Origin: Tuberibacillus sp. Marseille-P3662 | GTDB taxonomy: Bacteria; Bacillota; Bacilli; Bacillales; Sporolactobacillaceae | Reading direction: 5' to 3' | Assembly (NCBI RefSeq): GCF_900178005.1 | Contig: NZ_FXBS01000005.1 | Span: forward strand, 186,001 to 250,000 | Length of the DNA: 64,000 bases | In this document: positions 25,978 through 35,260 of the stretch, in pieces | Position numbering within the stretch: position 1 is the stretch's first letter | Layout of the letters: each line of letters starts with the position of its first letter | Program-made: the position numbers and the translations under genes | Notes under the pieces: generated by a model | The model's database searches: none | Told to the model about the DNA's origin: nothing | The model's input: the letters and a program-made list of their open reading frames with translations, nothing else

Positions 25978-27165
25978 TTACTCTTCTTTTTTCTTATCTT
26001 GATCGGCTTTGTCACTATTTTGATTGGCTTTTGTTGCGCTGCCTTCTAGTATTTTCAATTGATCGTTTTCAATACCTATAGTGTAAGTGGCGTTGTATTT
26101 CTGTTTCGTTTTCTTACGGCCGTTATTGCGCTTGGTGGCTTCAATCAAGGTTTTGACGGTCATGACATCATTGTTTCGTGTTGCGCTGATACTGAGCACT
26201 TTTACATCGACAGTTTTGATGTACCCTGAGCGAAAGTCTTTGTAAGCTGTCTTCTTCTGCCACTCACTTCCAAGCAGAGAGTAGGCGGAGACAAAGTCGC
26301 CAAGGGAAATGCTGTCATAAAAATAGTTGACGATATACTTAGATTGCTGCTTGGATAATTGTAATGCCTGTTCACCAATGGGAAGCGGCTCGGCATTAGC
26401 CGTTACCTTGCGTTTTGGATGCTTTGACCAGTTACTGACTTTGTTAATCACATTATTGATTGGAATGCTGAAACCCATATTGCCCTTTTTGACACCGGCC
26501 GAGTTGATACCGATGACTTTCCCGTTTTTACGATTTAAAAGGGGGCCGCCGCTATTCCCATGTGCGATCGGTGCAGAAATCTGGTAAACATTTTTATATT
26601 GATAGCCTTCAAGATCGAAATTGCGTCCGACGCCGCTGATTATACCGGTGGTCACCGTGTTCTGAAAGCCGAGTGGACTTCCGAGTGCGATGACATCATC
26701 ACTGATTTCCACCTTACTGTCTGATTGTAGAGATAGATGGGACTGCCCAGCTAAACCAGGGACCCGGATTACAGCAATATCCGTTTGTTCCCCCTTACCA
26801 ATAACCGTACCTTCATACTTACTGGCATCAGCTGTCTTAATATAGACGGTGTTAGACTTTCCAACAACATGGGCATTCGTAATGACATCACCTTTGTCAT
26901 TAAATAAAAAGCCAGATCCGATCACTTTACCTTCAGTCGTTGATGTCTCAACCTGAACAACGGCTTTCTGACTATTATGGATGATTTTCTTTAAACTGAG
27001 TGTCTTTGAACGACCCACTTCTGATTTGTCATTGTATTGACCCAGTACGGAATTAGCTTGAACCGTATAATTGGTGTAGTGCTCAATGGCGAAATAGCCG
27101 CCCACCAAACTACCAAAAATAATGAATAGGGTCAGAAAGATATAGACAATTGTCGATTTTCTCAT
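25978..27165 (-). CDS. Membrane-anchored HtrA/S1C-like serine protease
   Basis: 395 residues: one N-terminal transmembrane helix (about 5-27), then a trypsin-fold protease domain outside the membrane with the triad His99 (ITNAHVV), Asp129 (QTDIAVIRV) and Ser205 (HGNSGGPL). No PDZ domain is visible. Instead residues about 265-385 form an NTF2-like or TcaA-like domain, and the tail is rich in Lys and Asp. Unlike DegP/HtrA it thus lacks the usual substrate-sensing module. It is the second gene after a zinc-ribbon membrane protein with a domain rich in tandem helices; the two probably act together at the cell surface. Function and substrate unknown. Confidence 0.85.
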   Translation of the reverse strand: MRKSTIVYIFLTLFIIFGSLVGGYFAIEHYTNYTVQANSVLGQYNDKSEVGRSKTLSLKKIIHNSQKAVVQVETSTTEGKVIGSGFLFNDKGDVITNAHVVGKSNTVYIKTADASKYEGTVIGKGEQTDIAVIRVPGLAGQSHLSLQSDSKVEISDDVIALGSPLGFQNTVTTGIISGVGRNFDLEGYQYKNVYQISAPIAHGNSGGPLLNRKNGKVIGINSAGVKKGNMGFSIPINNVINKVSNWSKHPKRKVTANAEPLPIGEQALQLSKQQSKYIVNYFYDSISLGDFVSAYSLLGSEWQKKTAYKDFRSGYIKTVDVKVLSISATRNNDVMTVKTLIEATKRNNGRKKTKQKYNATYTIGIENDQLKILEGSATKANQNSDKADQDKKKEE

Positions 27166-27180
27166 AAAAAACTCACCCGT

Positions 27181-28332
27181 CTAATCAAGATACCATTGGA
27201 CTTTGCTAACGGAGACTTGATAGTGTTGTTTCTTAGTCTTGTTTGCCTTCTTAGAATCGTTGTAATGTGTATTTTTAAATGTTCCTTGTTCATCTGGATA
27301 AATTTTATAAGGTGTCGCATAACATGAACCTTTGTTAATTACATTGCCGTTTTTTCCCTTAATTGTGTAATAAACGTTGACAGAGTGGATGGACACAGTA
27401 GCCGTACTTTTAACTGTCCCTTGCACCGTCATATCCCCGTTTTTATTGACTTTCAGATTAACATTAGCGACTTCAACGGCTTCATTTTCATTATGTTTGC
27501 GTTCTTTTTCAGCGGCCGTTAGGGCTTCCTGCAATCGTTGTTCTTGTGCCTTCAAGTAACTTTCTTTTTTGGATTTAACTGTTTTTTGAAGGCTTAGCAA
27601 ATTTTTGTTATCAGGAAAAAGGGCTAGTGACTTATCTAAAACTGTCTGTGCCGACTCATAACGCTGTTCTTTAAGGTAACTCGTTGCCTGTTGCTTGGCG
27701 ATTGTTACAATTTTGTCTTTAACGGTTTTTGCCACTTCTTTACCTTTATCTGTGGTAAGGTTTTGCGATTGATTATAAAGAGCTTTCAATTCTGTCAGCG
27801 TATCAGCCTGTTTCAATTTGACGTTAATCTGCGCAATTGAGACCTTGTCACGTAACTCTTTAATTCGTTCATTTAAGTGGTTAGCTACTTTGCCTTTTGT
27901 CTGTATCAAACCATTTTCAGCTTCTTGAAGTTTATTTAAGGATTCTTGGTAGTTTTCATCTTTTTTCAACGCTTTAGCTTCTTGAATTTTGTCATCAATT
28001 TTAATGGCAAGGCCAGTGATATTTTGATTTTTTTGAGCGGCCTGAAACTTTGACCGGTGTTCCAGAGCCTTTTGGAAAGCGGCTTGGGCTGAAGTGTAGT
28101 CGCCATCAAGTGACAGGCGTTCACCTTTATCGAAAAAGTTCATGGCGTCGACGGTTTTTTGATGTTGATAGAGAAAATAAGATGTGAAAGTGATGATGAA
28201 AGCGAATGCTGTAATTGCAGGTAATAACCATAATCGGTTCATCTTCTTATCTTCTGTATTCAGCCGGTGACCGCATTGGGCGCAATACCGATCTTCGTCG
28301 TTAACTGGTTGCCCGCAGGATGGGCATGCCAT
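27181..28332 (-). CDS. Zinc-ribbon, single-pass membrane protein with helical repeat and FxLYD-like domains
   Basis: 383 residues. The N-terminus is a zinc ribbon (CPSCGQ...CAQCGHRL, residues 4-22), then a transmembrane helix (about 32-54), a Lys/Glu-rich helical region with TPR-like repeats (about 65-270) and a C-terminal beta domain (from about 285) with VNVYYTIKGKNG. The layout, with cytosolic ribbon, one helix and a large outer part, recalls TcaA/YvbJ-type envelope proteins. GGGGGTGA lies eight bases before the ATG. It is the first gene of a two-gene operon with the protease. No precise role can be assigned. Confidence 0.75.
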   Translation of the reverse strand: MACPSCGQPVNDEDRYCAQCGHRLNTEDKKMNRLWLLPAITAFAFIITFTSYFLYQHQKTVDAMNFFDKGERLSLDGDYTSAQAAFQKALEHRSKFQAAQKNQNITGLAIKIDDKIQEAKALKKDENYQESLNKLQEAENGLIQTKGKVANHLNERIKELRDKVSIAQINVKLKQADTLTELKALYNQSQNLTTDKGKEVAKTVKDKIVTIAKQQATSYLKEQRYESAQTVLDKSLALFPDNKNLLSLQKTVKSKKESYLKAQEQRLQEALTAAEKERKHNENEAVEVANVNLKVNKNGDMTVQGTVKSTATVSIHSVNVYYTIKGKNGNVINKGSCYATPYKIYPDEQGTFKNTHYNDSKKANKTKKQHYQVSVSKVQWYLD

Positions 28333-28711
28333 AAGATGTCACCCCCTCTAAAAATGATATTTATAAAAACCATAATATGGATAATTTAGTCAAAGATTAA
28401 TAGTTATTGAGACTATTTTCATTATAGATGGGGGCGACATAATTCGCAATCCGACGAAAGCAATTTTCTTTTTTTCTGTCAACAATATCCCACTGGGAAA
28501 CCTGTGAAGGTAATTGTGAACAAAAAGCGTAGGAAACGTGACAAAGTTTTTATCAAAACGTGATGATTTGTTGAACAATGTGATAAACACGGTCAGAATG
28601 GGAAAACATTTGATAGGATATAACTAGTGAAGATACTAGCAATGAATAAAATGTTTTTTTATATTCTGTGACGTTGGTCAATGGATGTATAGATAGAAGG
28701 AGGTTTGAGAG
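28333..28711. other. Divergent intergenic region upstream of qoxA
   Basis: AT-rich, no gene. It contains a TTGTT-G-AACAA inverted repeat (about 28568-28578) and a TTGTGAACAAAA stretch (about 28512), both reminiscent of redox-regulator (Rex-like) half-sites. Promoters are not clear by eye. Confidence 0.35.
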
Positions 28712-29566
28712 ATGTTACGACGTTTGATTAAATCTGGAGCGTTACTTACAATTTTAACTCTGATGTTATCAGGGTGTTCTTGGGATAACGTTCTTGTTTT
28801 AAGTCCCGATGGCCCTGTTGCAGACCGACAGAAAGAATTGATTATGTGGTCGTTTTACTTGGTCATGGGCATCGTTGTTGTTGTTTTTGCCCTTTTTACT
28901 TATATTGTATGGAAATTTCGTAACCGCTCTGGTGAAAAACATTATGATCCTGAATATGAAGGCAATAAGAAATTGGAATTCATTTGGACAGGGATTCCAA
29001 TTATTATCGTGATTCTATTGGCGATTCCGACAGTAACCACAACGTTTGATTTGAAAAACAAACCCGAAAAATATGAAGATGCGGAACCCTTGACGATCAA
29101 AGTCATTGCCGCTGATTGGAAATGGGTTTTTCAATATCCGGAACAAGGGATTCAAACAGTCAATTATTTACACATACCTGAGGAAAGACCGGTTAATTTC
29201 GTGTTGACATCTGCAGGCTCCATGTGCTCTTTCTGGATACCAGAATTAGGTGGGCAGAAATATGCAATGTCAGGTATGAAGACTAATCTTTGGTTAGCGG
29301 CTGATGATCCAGGTGTTTATCTTGGGCAAAATGCTAACTTTTCCGGTGAAGGGTATACGCACATGAAATTCAAGGTCTACTCACAGACAGAGAGTAACTT
29401 TGATCAATGGGTAAAAAATGTGAAGCAAGACGCACCCGACTTGTCAAAGGATAAATTTGATGACATTCTAAAACCAGGATTGGCTGAACGCATGACATTT
29501 TCGTCTTATCCGAAAAACTTTGACTTTGTCATGAGAGGAGGTTCGGAACTCTATGAACAAGATTAA
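28712..29566 (+). CDS. qoxA: Menaquinol oxidase aa3-600 subunit II
   Basis: 284 residues: a lipoprotein signal peptide with lipobox LSGC, two transmembrane helices (about 44-64 and 90-108), and a cupredoxin domain. The CuA ligands of cytochrome c oxidase are absent; instead it has [16 protein letters not shown], the form found in quinol oxidases. It is the quinol-interacting subunit of the terminal oxidase. AGGAGG lies nine bases before the ATG. It overlaps qoxB by 14 bases. Confidence 0.95.
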   Translation: MLRRLIKSGALLTILTLMLSGCSWDNVLVLSPDGPVADRQKELIMWSFYLVMGIVVVVFALFTYIVWKFRNRSGEKHYDPEYEGNKKLEFIWTGIPIIIVILLAIPTVTTTFDLKNKPEKYEDAEPLTIKVIAADWKWVFQYPEQGIQTVNYLHIPEERPVNFVLTSAGSMCSFWIPELGGQKYAMSGMKTNLWLAADDPGVYLGQNANFSGEGYTHMKFKVYSQTESNFDQWVKNVKQDAPDLSKDKFDDILKPGLAERMTFSSYPKNFDFVMRGGSELYEQD

Positions 29567-31523
29567 AGAATTCTTAGGTGATTTTTTCGTCACGGGACAA
29601 CCGATGATTTATGCTGCAGATGCTTCAATTATTTTGGCCGTGATTGGTATTGTCTTTGTCCTCACTTATTTTAAAAAATGGAAATGGCTGTGGACGAACT
29701 GGTTGAAAACCGTTGACCATAAAAAAATTGGTATTATGTATATCATTGCTGCTTTATTGATGTTATTTAGGGGGGGCGTGGATGCGCTCTTAATGCGAAC
29801 CCAGCTTGCGCTTCCGAATTTGGAGTTTCTAAATTCTCAGCACTATAATGAGATTTTCACAACACATGGAACAATTATGATTCTTTTTGTTGCGATGCCG
29901 TTTATCATTGGTTTGATGAACGTTGCTATTCCATTACAAATTGGGGCTCGGGATGTTGCTTTTCCTTATTTGAATGCACTGAGCTTTTGGCTCTTCTTTT
30001 TCGGCGCCATGCTATTTAATATATCTTTTGTTATTGGCGGCTCACCTGATGCCGGTTGGACCAACTATACACCATTGGCTGGTGCAACATTAAGTCCAGG
30101 GGTTGGCATTAATTATTATTTAATTGCCTTACAAATTGCAGGTATTGGTACATTGACGACAGGGATTAACTTCATGGTCACGATTTTAAAAATGCGTGCT
30201 CCAGGTATGAAATTGATGCAAATGCCGATGTTCACTTGGTCATCCCTGATTACGTCTATGATCATTGTGTTTGCTTTTCCGGTGTTAACCGTGGCTTTAG
30301 CCTTGTTAACGATTGACCGGCTATTTGGTGCTCACTTCTTCACCGTTGCAGCGGGTGGCATGCCGATGATGTGGGCGAACTTGTTCTGGATTTGGGGACA
30401 CCCCGAAGTCTATATTGTTGTTTTACCGGCCTTTGGAATTTTTTCCGATGTCATATCAACCTTTGCTGGTAAGAAGTTGTTTGGTTACACAGCGATGGTT
30501 TGGTCGATGGTTTTAATTTCGGGCTTGAGCTTCTTAGTGTGGGTTCACCACTTCTTTACTATGGGGGCTGATGCGCCCGTGAACTCATTCTTTGCCGTAT
30601 CAACCATGGCTATTGGGATACCAACAGGCATTAAAATCTTTAACTGGCTCGGTACATTATATAACTCAAAAATACGGTTTACCACTGCTCACTTGTGGGC
30701 ATTAGCGTTTATTCCGAACTTTGTTGTTGGCGGTGTGACAGGCGTTATGTTAGCGATGGCACCTGCCGATTATCAGTACCACAACACCTATTTCCTAGTG
30801 GCGCACTTCCACAACGTGTTGATTGCTGGTACTGTGTTTGGTCTATTTGCTGGTTTCCATTACTGGTATCCAAAAATGTTCGGTCACAAGCTAAATGAAA
30901 AATTAGGGAAATGGGCGTTCTGGTTTTGGGTCATTGGTTTTAATGCTACATTCCTTCCGCAGTATTTTGTTGGTTTGATGGGCATGACCCGGAGAACTTA
31001 TACTTATCCAGAAGGAATGGGTTGGACATCTTGGAACTTTGTCTCAACGATAGGTGCTTTCTTGATGGGCGTTGGTTTTATCATTCTCGTGTATGCCATT
31101 TATTACAGCATTCGGTATGGTGAACGTGATTTAACGGGTGATCCATGGGGTGGTCGCACACTGGAATGGTCAATACCGTCGCCCGCACCTGAATATAACT
31201 TTGCTAAGATGCCGAAAGTGGAAGGCATGGATGCATTTAAAATAATGAAAGATAAAGGCGAAGCGAATCATATTCATGAAGGACCCTTTCATGATATACA
31301 CATGCCTGATGATTCAGGGCGACCGTTTATTATGTCTGTTGCTTTCTTCATTGCTGGATTTGGCTTTATATTTGGATGGTACTGGATGGGCATTCCAGGA
31401 CTAGCAATTGTACTATTGTGTATGCTGCTTCGTTCGTTTGAGGATGATACGGGTCATCATATTCCAGCGGAAGAAGTCGCCGAAACTGAACATCTAAGGA
31501 CAGGAGGTAACAAACATGTCTGA
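29553..31523 (+). CDS. qoxB: Menaquinol oxidase subunit I (heme-copper catalytic subunit)
   Basis: 656 residues with the full heme-copper oxidase core: heme ligand His in TTHGTIMI, CuB His and cross-linked Tyr in WGHPEVYIV, the CuB pair in VHHFF, and the heme ligands in AHFHNV. It reduces oxygen to water and pumps protons in the cytoplasmic membrane. Length and gene order match B. subtilis qoxB (649 residues). It overlaps qoxA and qoxC, consistent with a coupled operon. Confidence 0.97.
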   Translation: MNKIKEFLGDFFVTGQPMIYAADASIILAVIGIVFVLTYFKKWKWLWTNWLKTVDHKKIGIMYIIAALLMLFRGGVDALLMRTQLALPNLEFLNSQHYNEIFTTHGTIMILFVAMPFIIGLMNVAIPLQIGARDVAFPYLNALSFWLFFFGAMLFNISFVIGGSPDAGWTNYTPLAGATLSPGVGINYYLIALQIAGIGTLTTGINFMVTILKMRAPGMKLMQMPMFTWSSLITSMIIVFAFPVLTVALALLTIDRLFGAHFFTVAAGGMPMMWANLFWIWGHPEVYIVVLPAFGIFSDVISTFAGKKLFGYTAMVWSMVLISGLSFLVWVHHFFTMGADAPVNSFFAVSTMAIGIPTGIKIFNWLGTLYNSKIRFTTAHLWALAFIPNFVVGGVTGVMLAMAPADYQYHNTYFLVAHFHNVLIAGTVFGLFAGFHYWYPKMFGHKLNEKLGKWAFWFWVIGFNATFLPQYFVGLMGMTRRTYTYPEGMGWTSWNFVSTIGAFLMGVGFIILVYAIYYSIRYGERDLTGDPWGGRTLEWSIPSPAPEYNFAKMPKVEGMDAFKIMKDKGEANHIHEGPFHDIHMPDDSGRPFIMSVAFFIAGFGFIFGWYWMGIPGLAIVLLCMLLRSFEDDTGHHIPAEEVAETEHLRTGGNKHV

Positions 31524-32130
31524 TCATAGTACAACAATTGATCCTCATACGCCCTTGGAATATCAATCCGAAGATGGGCGATTGAAGATCTTCGGTTTTT
31601 GGATTTTCCTTGGCGCGGAAATTGTGTTATTTTCTTGTTTGTTTGCGACGTACCTCTTGTATCTTGACCATAATCCGATTGGCCCGACTCGTGATGAACT
31701 ATTTGAAGTTAAAGCTTTTATGATTGAAACGCTGTTGCTATTAACGAGTAGTTTTACTTGTGGGTTGGCCACTTACGAATTACGTCGCGGTAATCTCAAG
31801 GGCATTATGATCTGGATGATTATAACGCTCATCCTGGGTCTTGGCTTCTTATACGAAGAGATTAGTGAATTTATCACCTATGTGCATGAAGGAGCTGCCA
31901 TTACAACAGATGCTTTCTGGTCTGGCTTCTTCACTCTTGTTGGAACCCATGGTGCTCACGTATCACTCGGTATTTTGTGGGCAATAGGCGTATTAATCCA
32001 ATTAGCAAGGTATAAATTGACGCCTGTCACGGCAAGAAAATTATTCATTGTGAGTTTATATTGGCACTTTCTCGATGTTGTCTGGGTGTTTATCTTTACG
32101 GCAGTTTATCTAACAGGGATGGTGTTATAG
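31516..32130 (+). CDS. qoxC: Menaquinol oxidase subunit III
   Basis: 204 residues, five transmembrane helices, with the subunit III motifs [27 protein letters not shown] and the [12 protein letters not shown] end. It overlaps qoxB by eight bases, with AGGAGG upstream of its ATG inside qoxB. Confidence 0.95.
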   Translation: MSDHSTTIDPHTPLEYQSEDGRLKIFGFWIFLGAEIVLFSCLFATYLLYLDHNPIGPTRDELFEVKAFMIETLLLLTSSFTCGLATYELRRGNLKGIMIWMIITLILGLGFLYEEISEFITYVHEGAAITTDAFWSGFFTLVGTHGAHVSLGILWAIGVLIQLARYKLTPVTARKLFIVSLYWHFLDVVWVFIFTAVYLTGMVL

Positions 32131-32454
32131 ATGAGTACTGATGCACAGGCCCAAAATCCGTCACATGGGCACGAGGGTTTTCCATGGAAACACGTGATTG
32201 GATTCTTGCTTTCGATTGGTTTAACCTTTCTTGCGCTATGGCTGGTAATAGGGACATCGTTATCTACTGATATGACCATTGGGCTAATTGTTACACTCGC
32301 TATTTTTCAAGTGCTGGTTCAGTTATTGTTCTTCATGCACTTGACTGAGCGAAACGCAGCCTATCAAATCACAGCTATTGTTTTTGGTCTTTTTACCGCT
32401 TTTGTTATTGTCATTGGATCGATTTGGGTCATGTCGTTTGGTTATATGATGTAG
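32131..32454 (+). CDS. qoxD: Menaquinol oxidase subunit IV
   Basis: 107 residues, three transmembrane helices, with the CyoD/QoxD features HVIGFLLS and LLFFMHLT. The ATG directly follows the qoxC stop. Shorter than B. subtilis QoxD (124 residues). The subunit helps assemble the oxidase. Confidence 0.92.
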   Translation: MSTDAQAQNPSHGHEGFPWKHVIGFLLSIGLTFLALWLVIGTSLSTDMTIGLIVTLAIFQVLVQLLFFMHLTERNAAYQITAIVFGLFTAFVIVIGSIWVMSFGYMM

Positions 32455-32491
32455 GAGAAAGAACGGACAAAACACAGGGGGAGATTGTGAT

Positions 32492-32728
32492 ATGCCACAA
32501 ATGAAAAATATGAACACTGAGTCTATATACGAAAGTAGCGAATCTCCATGGAGGCACGTGGTGGGGTTTGTCCTTTCGATTATATTAGCAGCTTTATCAC
32601 TCTGGACAGTATTATATTCGGATGTTTCAATGAAATCCCTGGTGAGCGTGATCTCAATCTTCGCTTTCTTACAGGCTGTCCGGCAGTTGTTGTATGTCCG
32701 TTCACATCAATTAGAAAATGAAAGATAA
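32492..32728 (+). CDS. Short QoxD-like paralogue at the end of the qox operon
   Basis: 78 residues, two transmembrane helices. SPWRHVVGFVLS parallels FPWKHVIGFLLS of the preceding QoxD, and LQAVRQLLYVRSHQ parallels LVQLLFFMHLTE. The third helix of QoxD is missing and the His of FFMHL is changed. It has its own good site (GGGGGAG, eight bases before the ATG) and is followed by the operon terminator, so it is probably expressed. It looks like a tandem duplicate kept under selection, or a decaying one. Confidence 0.7.
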   Translation: MPQMKNMNTESIYESSESPWRHVVGFVLSIILAALSLWTVLYSDVSMKSLVSVISIFAFLQAVRQLLYVRSHQLENER

Positions 32729-32734
32729 AAAAAG

Positions 32735-32766
32735 CTCCTTTTCCATTTCGGAAAAGGAGTTTTTTA
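32735..32766. terminator. Bidirectional terminator between qox operon and a small membrane gene
   Basis: Perfect 10-bp stem (32735-32744 with 32750-32759) flanked by A-run and T-run on both strands. It serves two convergent genes. Confidence 0.92.
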
Positions 32767-33042
32767 TTGATAACTGCTTCGATTGTTGGGTTTTTCGCCC
32801 GACTTGACGATGTCTATAATCAACATGATCCAGCCCGCTTCTGAAATGACGAGACTACCGTAGAACAAGAACCATAGAAAAGAGAACGGTGCGGGTGCTA
32901 TATCAAACATGGCTTCAAAAAAGTACAGCCACATACCTACAAGAAGAGCTGTTTGTACGATTGCAAGTGTTGTTTTTTTCAAATGGATAAATATAAATGG
33001 GGTTATTGTCGTTGCTAACATAAACATTAAAACAATTGGCAT
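32764..33042 (-). CDS. Small four-helix membrane protein, unknown function
   Basis: About 92 residues (starting MPIVLMFML) and mostly hydrophobic, with three to four predicted membrane helices and a short charged tail. The ATG at 33040-33042 is chosen because TTAGGGGATG lies eight to nine bases upstream; the ATG at 33049-33051 touches that site and is too close. I do not recognise the family. It converges on the qox operon and is separated from the MITE-like element at 33161 by about 110 bases. Confidence 0.6.
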   Translation of the reverse strand: MPIVLMFMLATTITPFIFIHLKKTTLAIVQTALLVGMWLYFFEAMFDIAPAPFSFLWFLFYGSLVISEAGWIMLIIDIVKSGEKPNNRSSYQ

Positions 33043-33160
33043 CGCATTCATCCCCTAATTTATTAAGTGTAAGTGTTTTCTTATTATTATTGTAACAAAT
33101 TATCCTTAAAAATAACACAAAAAGTTCAAAATTTGTGCTTGACGATTTCGGATTTTATCT

Positions 33161-33441
33161 TGAGTCAATTTCATAAATGCTTATATTCATCATTGATCCG
33201 AACATTCGAACGGTCTAATGTATTAATGTTTGTCAATTCAGCGCATTAACATCGTTGATTGGAACGGCAGGCGGCGACTCCTGCGGGAATAGCATGAGTC
33301 TTGAGACCCCGCAATGCGAAGCATGAGGAGGCTCAAGCCATGCCCGCGGAAAGCGTCCGCCTAAAGTGGAAATCAACAGGCCAAGCACACTTACAAATGT
33401 TTGGGTTTTCTGCTTTAGTCTTGAATGATGAAATTGACTCA
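33161..33441. mobile_element. MITE-like element, copy A
   Basis: 281 bases bounded by perfect 14-base terminal inverted repeats (TGAGTCAATTTCAT and its complement). The middle is the GC-rich repeat with ACTCCTGCGGGAA and GCCCGCGGAAAGCG. A second copy at 58814-59152 has the same ends and about 90% or more identity outside one internal insertion. No protein is encoded. It fills most of the 529-base gap before fruR. Confidence 0.75.
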
Positions 33442-33490
33442 CTTAGATTTAATTTTAAAGTTAAATTGATATTCACAAGTTTGATTATTA

Positions 33491-33540
33491 ATGAATTTTA
33501 ATGAATAAATATGATTATTTATGATTGAAAATGAAGGCGA
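33491..33540 (+). promoter_or_regulatory. Five helically phased ATGA repeats at the fruR promoter
   Basis: ATGAATTTTA, ATGAATAAAT, ATGATTATTT, ATGATTGAAA and ATGAAGGCGA begin exactly every 10 bases (33491, 33501, 33511, 33521, 33531). They overlap the -35 box. Probably the operator for FruR or an upstream bend. Confidence 0.5.
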
Positions 33541-33554
33541 TTTCGTTGTATAGT
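33525..33554 (+). promoter_or_regulatory. Sigma-A promoter of the fru operon
   Basis: TTGAAA (33525-33530), 18 bases, TATAGT (33549-33554). It is 27 bases before fruR. Confidence 0.65.
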
Positions 33555-33580
33555 TTTATAGGGAGAAATGAGGTGAGGCG

Positions 33581-34336
33581 ATGCTAACACCGGAAAGACA
33601 TCAAATGATTCTCAGAATTCTAGAGGACCATCAGGTTGCGACGGCTGGGCAGTTAGCTGAGGCGACATCGAGTTCAGCATCAACGATTAGGCGTGATCTT
33701 ATACAGTTAGAGCAGGACAATCAATTGCGGCGTTTTCACGGCGGGGCGGAAAGGCTACGGACAAAGTCAGAAGAAGTATCTGTGACGGACCGGGCTGATC
33801 AATATACACAAGAAAAAATCATGATTGCTCGTCATGCAGCAGATCATGTGCAATCCGGATATTGCATTTATTTAGATGCGGGAACGACAACTTATCATAT
33901 GATTGATCACTTAAGGGAAAATACTATTGTTGTGACTAACGGACTCACCCTCATTGAACGATGTGTCGAACGTGGGTTACAAACATACTTGATTGGTGGT
34001 CGGGTGAAAAATATTACGAAGGCCATGATTGGTCACGGTGCGCTAAACGCCTTGAATCAATACCGGTTCGATCAATGCTTTATCGGAATGAACGGATTGA
34101 GCCTAAAAGATGGGATGACGACGCCTGATCCGGAAGAGGCGCTGATTAAACAAACGGCACTTCAGTTATCAAACGAGCGCTATGTTTTGGCGGATCGTTC
34201 CAAATTTAACAAAACATCATTTGCACGTGTCGCTAATCTAGCGGCAGCTGCAATTGTGACGAATAGCGATGACAATGTTGAACACGCATTAACGGATTAT
34301 CAAGATCAAACAAGAATAGAAGTGGTGACAGCATGA
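33581..34336 (+). CDS. fruR: DeoR-family repressor of the fructose operon
   Basis: 251 residues: an N-terminal winged HTH (about 1-57, with the DeoR signature STIRRDLIQLEQ) and a C-terminal phosphosugar-sensing domain with YLDAGTTTYHM and VVTNGLTLIE. As first gene of fruR-fruK-fruA it should repress the operon until fructose 1-phosphate accumulates. GAGGTGAGG precedes the ATG. The stop overlaps the fruK start in ATGA. Confidence 0.92.
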   Translation: MLTPERHQMILRILEDHQVATAGQLAEATSSSASTIRRDLIQLEQDNQLRRFHGGAERLRTKSEEVSVTDRADQYTQEKIMIARHAADHVQSGYCIYLDAGTTTYHMIDHLRENTIVVTNGLTLIERCVERGLQTYLIGGRVKNITKAMIGHGALNALNQYRFDQCFIGMNGLSLKDGMTTPDPEEALIKQTALQLSNERYVLADRSKFNKTSFARVANLAAAAIVTNSDDNVEHALTDYQDQTRIEVVTA

Positions 34337-35259
34337 TCTACACATGTACATTAAATCCATCTTTGGATTACTTTGTTGAAGTCGATCAATTTCGGTCTGG
34401 GACTTTAAATCGGATTGATGGTCAGGATAAAATGCCCGGCGGAAAAGGGATTAACGTTTCTCGGGTGCTTAGCAGACTCGATGTACAAAATTGCGCCTTA
34501 GGCTTTATTGGCGGTTTTACAGGTGACTTTATTCGCAGACGTCTGATTAGTGAGGGTGTGGAAAGTGACTTTAGTGAAGTCGATGATGATACCCGAATCA
34601 ATGTGAAAGTCAAATCTGATGTTGAAACAGAAATTAACGGTATATCTCCGGTGATACCTGATGAAGCCGTGGAAGCTTTAATGCAAAAAGTGGCACAAAT
34701 GTCGTCTGGTGATATTTTAGTGCTGTCAGGTAGCATCCCTGGAAACTTACCTGCAACTATATATCAGACGATCATGAAGGCAGCTTCAGACCAAGGGATC
34801 AAAACCGTTGTTGACACGTCAGGAAATGCGCTTGAAGCGTGTCTAGGTGAACAGCCTTTTCTCATCAAACCTAATGAACAAGAGCTTGGAGCACTATTTG
34901 ATATTGATATACAGACGTCTGAAGAAGCGGTGTTCTATGCTAGACAATTGCTGGCACAAGGCGCACAGAATGTCATTGTTTCCCTCGGGGGTGCAGGGGC
35001 AATTTTTGTCAATGAGGAACACGCTATAAAAGCAACAACGCCACAAGGTGAATTAAAAAATTCAGTTGGTTCCGGTGATTCGCTTGTGGCTGGATTTTTG
35101 GCAAAATGGTCATCAACTAATGACGCCCATGAAGCGTTCCGTTATGGTGTGGCTGCTGGCAGTGCGACTGCATTCTCAGTCGATTTATGTCAGCAAAAGG
35201 CTGTGGATGATTTAGTTGAACAAGTCGGTATGGAACCGATCAATGGGGTAGGTGAATAA
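34333..35259 (+). CDS. fruK: 1-Phosphofructokinase
   Basis: 308 residues of the PfkB/ribokinase fold. It starts MIYTCTLNPSLDYFV, the usual start of FruK and tagatose-6-phosphate kinase, has the PGGKGINVSRVL substrate motif, and the C-terminal signature GSGDSLVAGF with the catalytic Asp. It phosphorylates fructose 1-phosphate to fructose 1,6-bisphosphate. Overlaps fruR by four bases and is followed by fruA one base later. Confidence 0.95.
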   Translation: MIYTCTLNPSLDYFVEVDQFRSGTLNRIDGQDKMPGGKGINVSRVLSRLDVQNCALGFIGGFTGDFIRRRLISEGVESDFSEVDDDTRINVKVKSDVETEINGISPVIPDEAVEALMQKVAQMSSGDILVLSGSIPGNLPATIYQTIMKAASDQGIKTVVDTSGNALEACLGEQPFLIKPNEQELGALFDIDIQTSEEAVFYARQLLAQGAQNVIVSLGGAGAIFVNEEHAIKATTPQGELKNSVGSGDSLVAGFLAKWSSTNDAHEAFRYGVAAGSATAFSVDLCQQKAVDDLVEQVGMEPINGVGE

Positions 35260-35260
35260 T

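Noticed and set aside
28505-28600. Rex-type operator upstream of qoxA
   Set aside because: Only half-sites and a short TTGTT-G-AACAA dyad are visible; the full TTGTGA-N6-TCACAA pattern is absent, so it is not listed as a site.
33301-33501. 66-codon frame within the MITE-like element
   Set aside because: It is not kept in copy B, where the internal segment changes the frame; no ribosome site.
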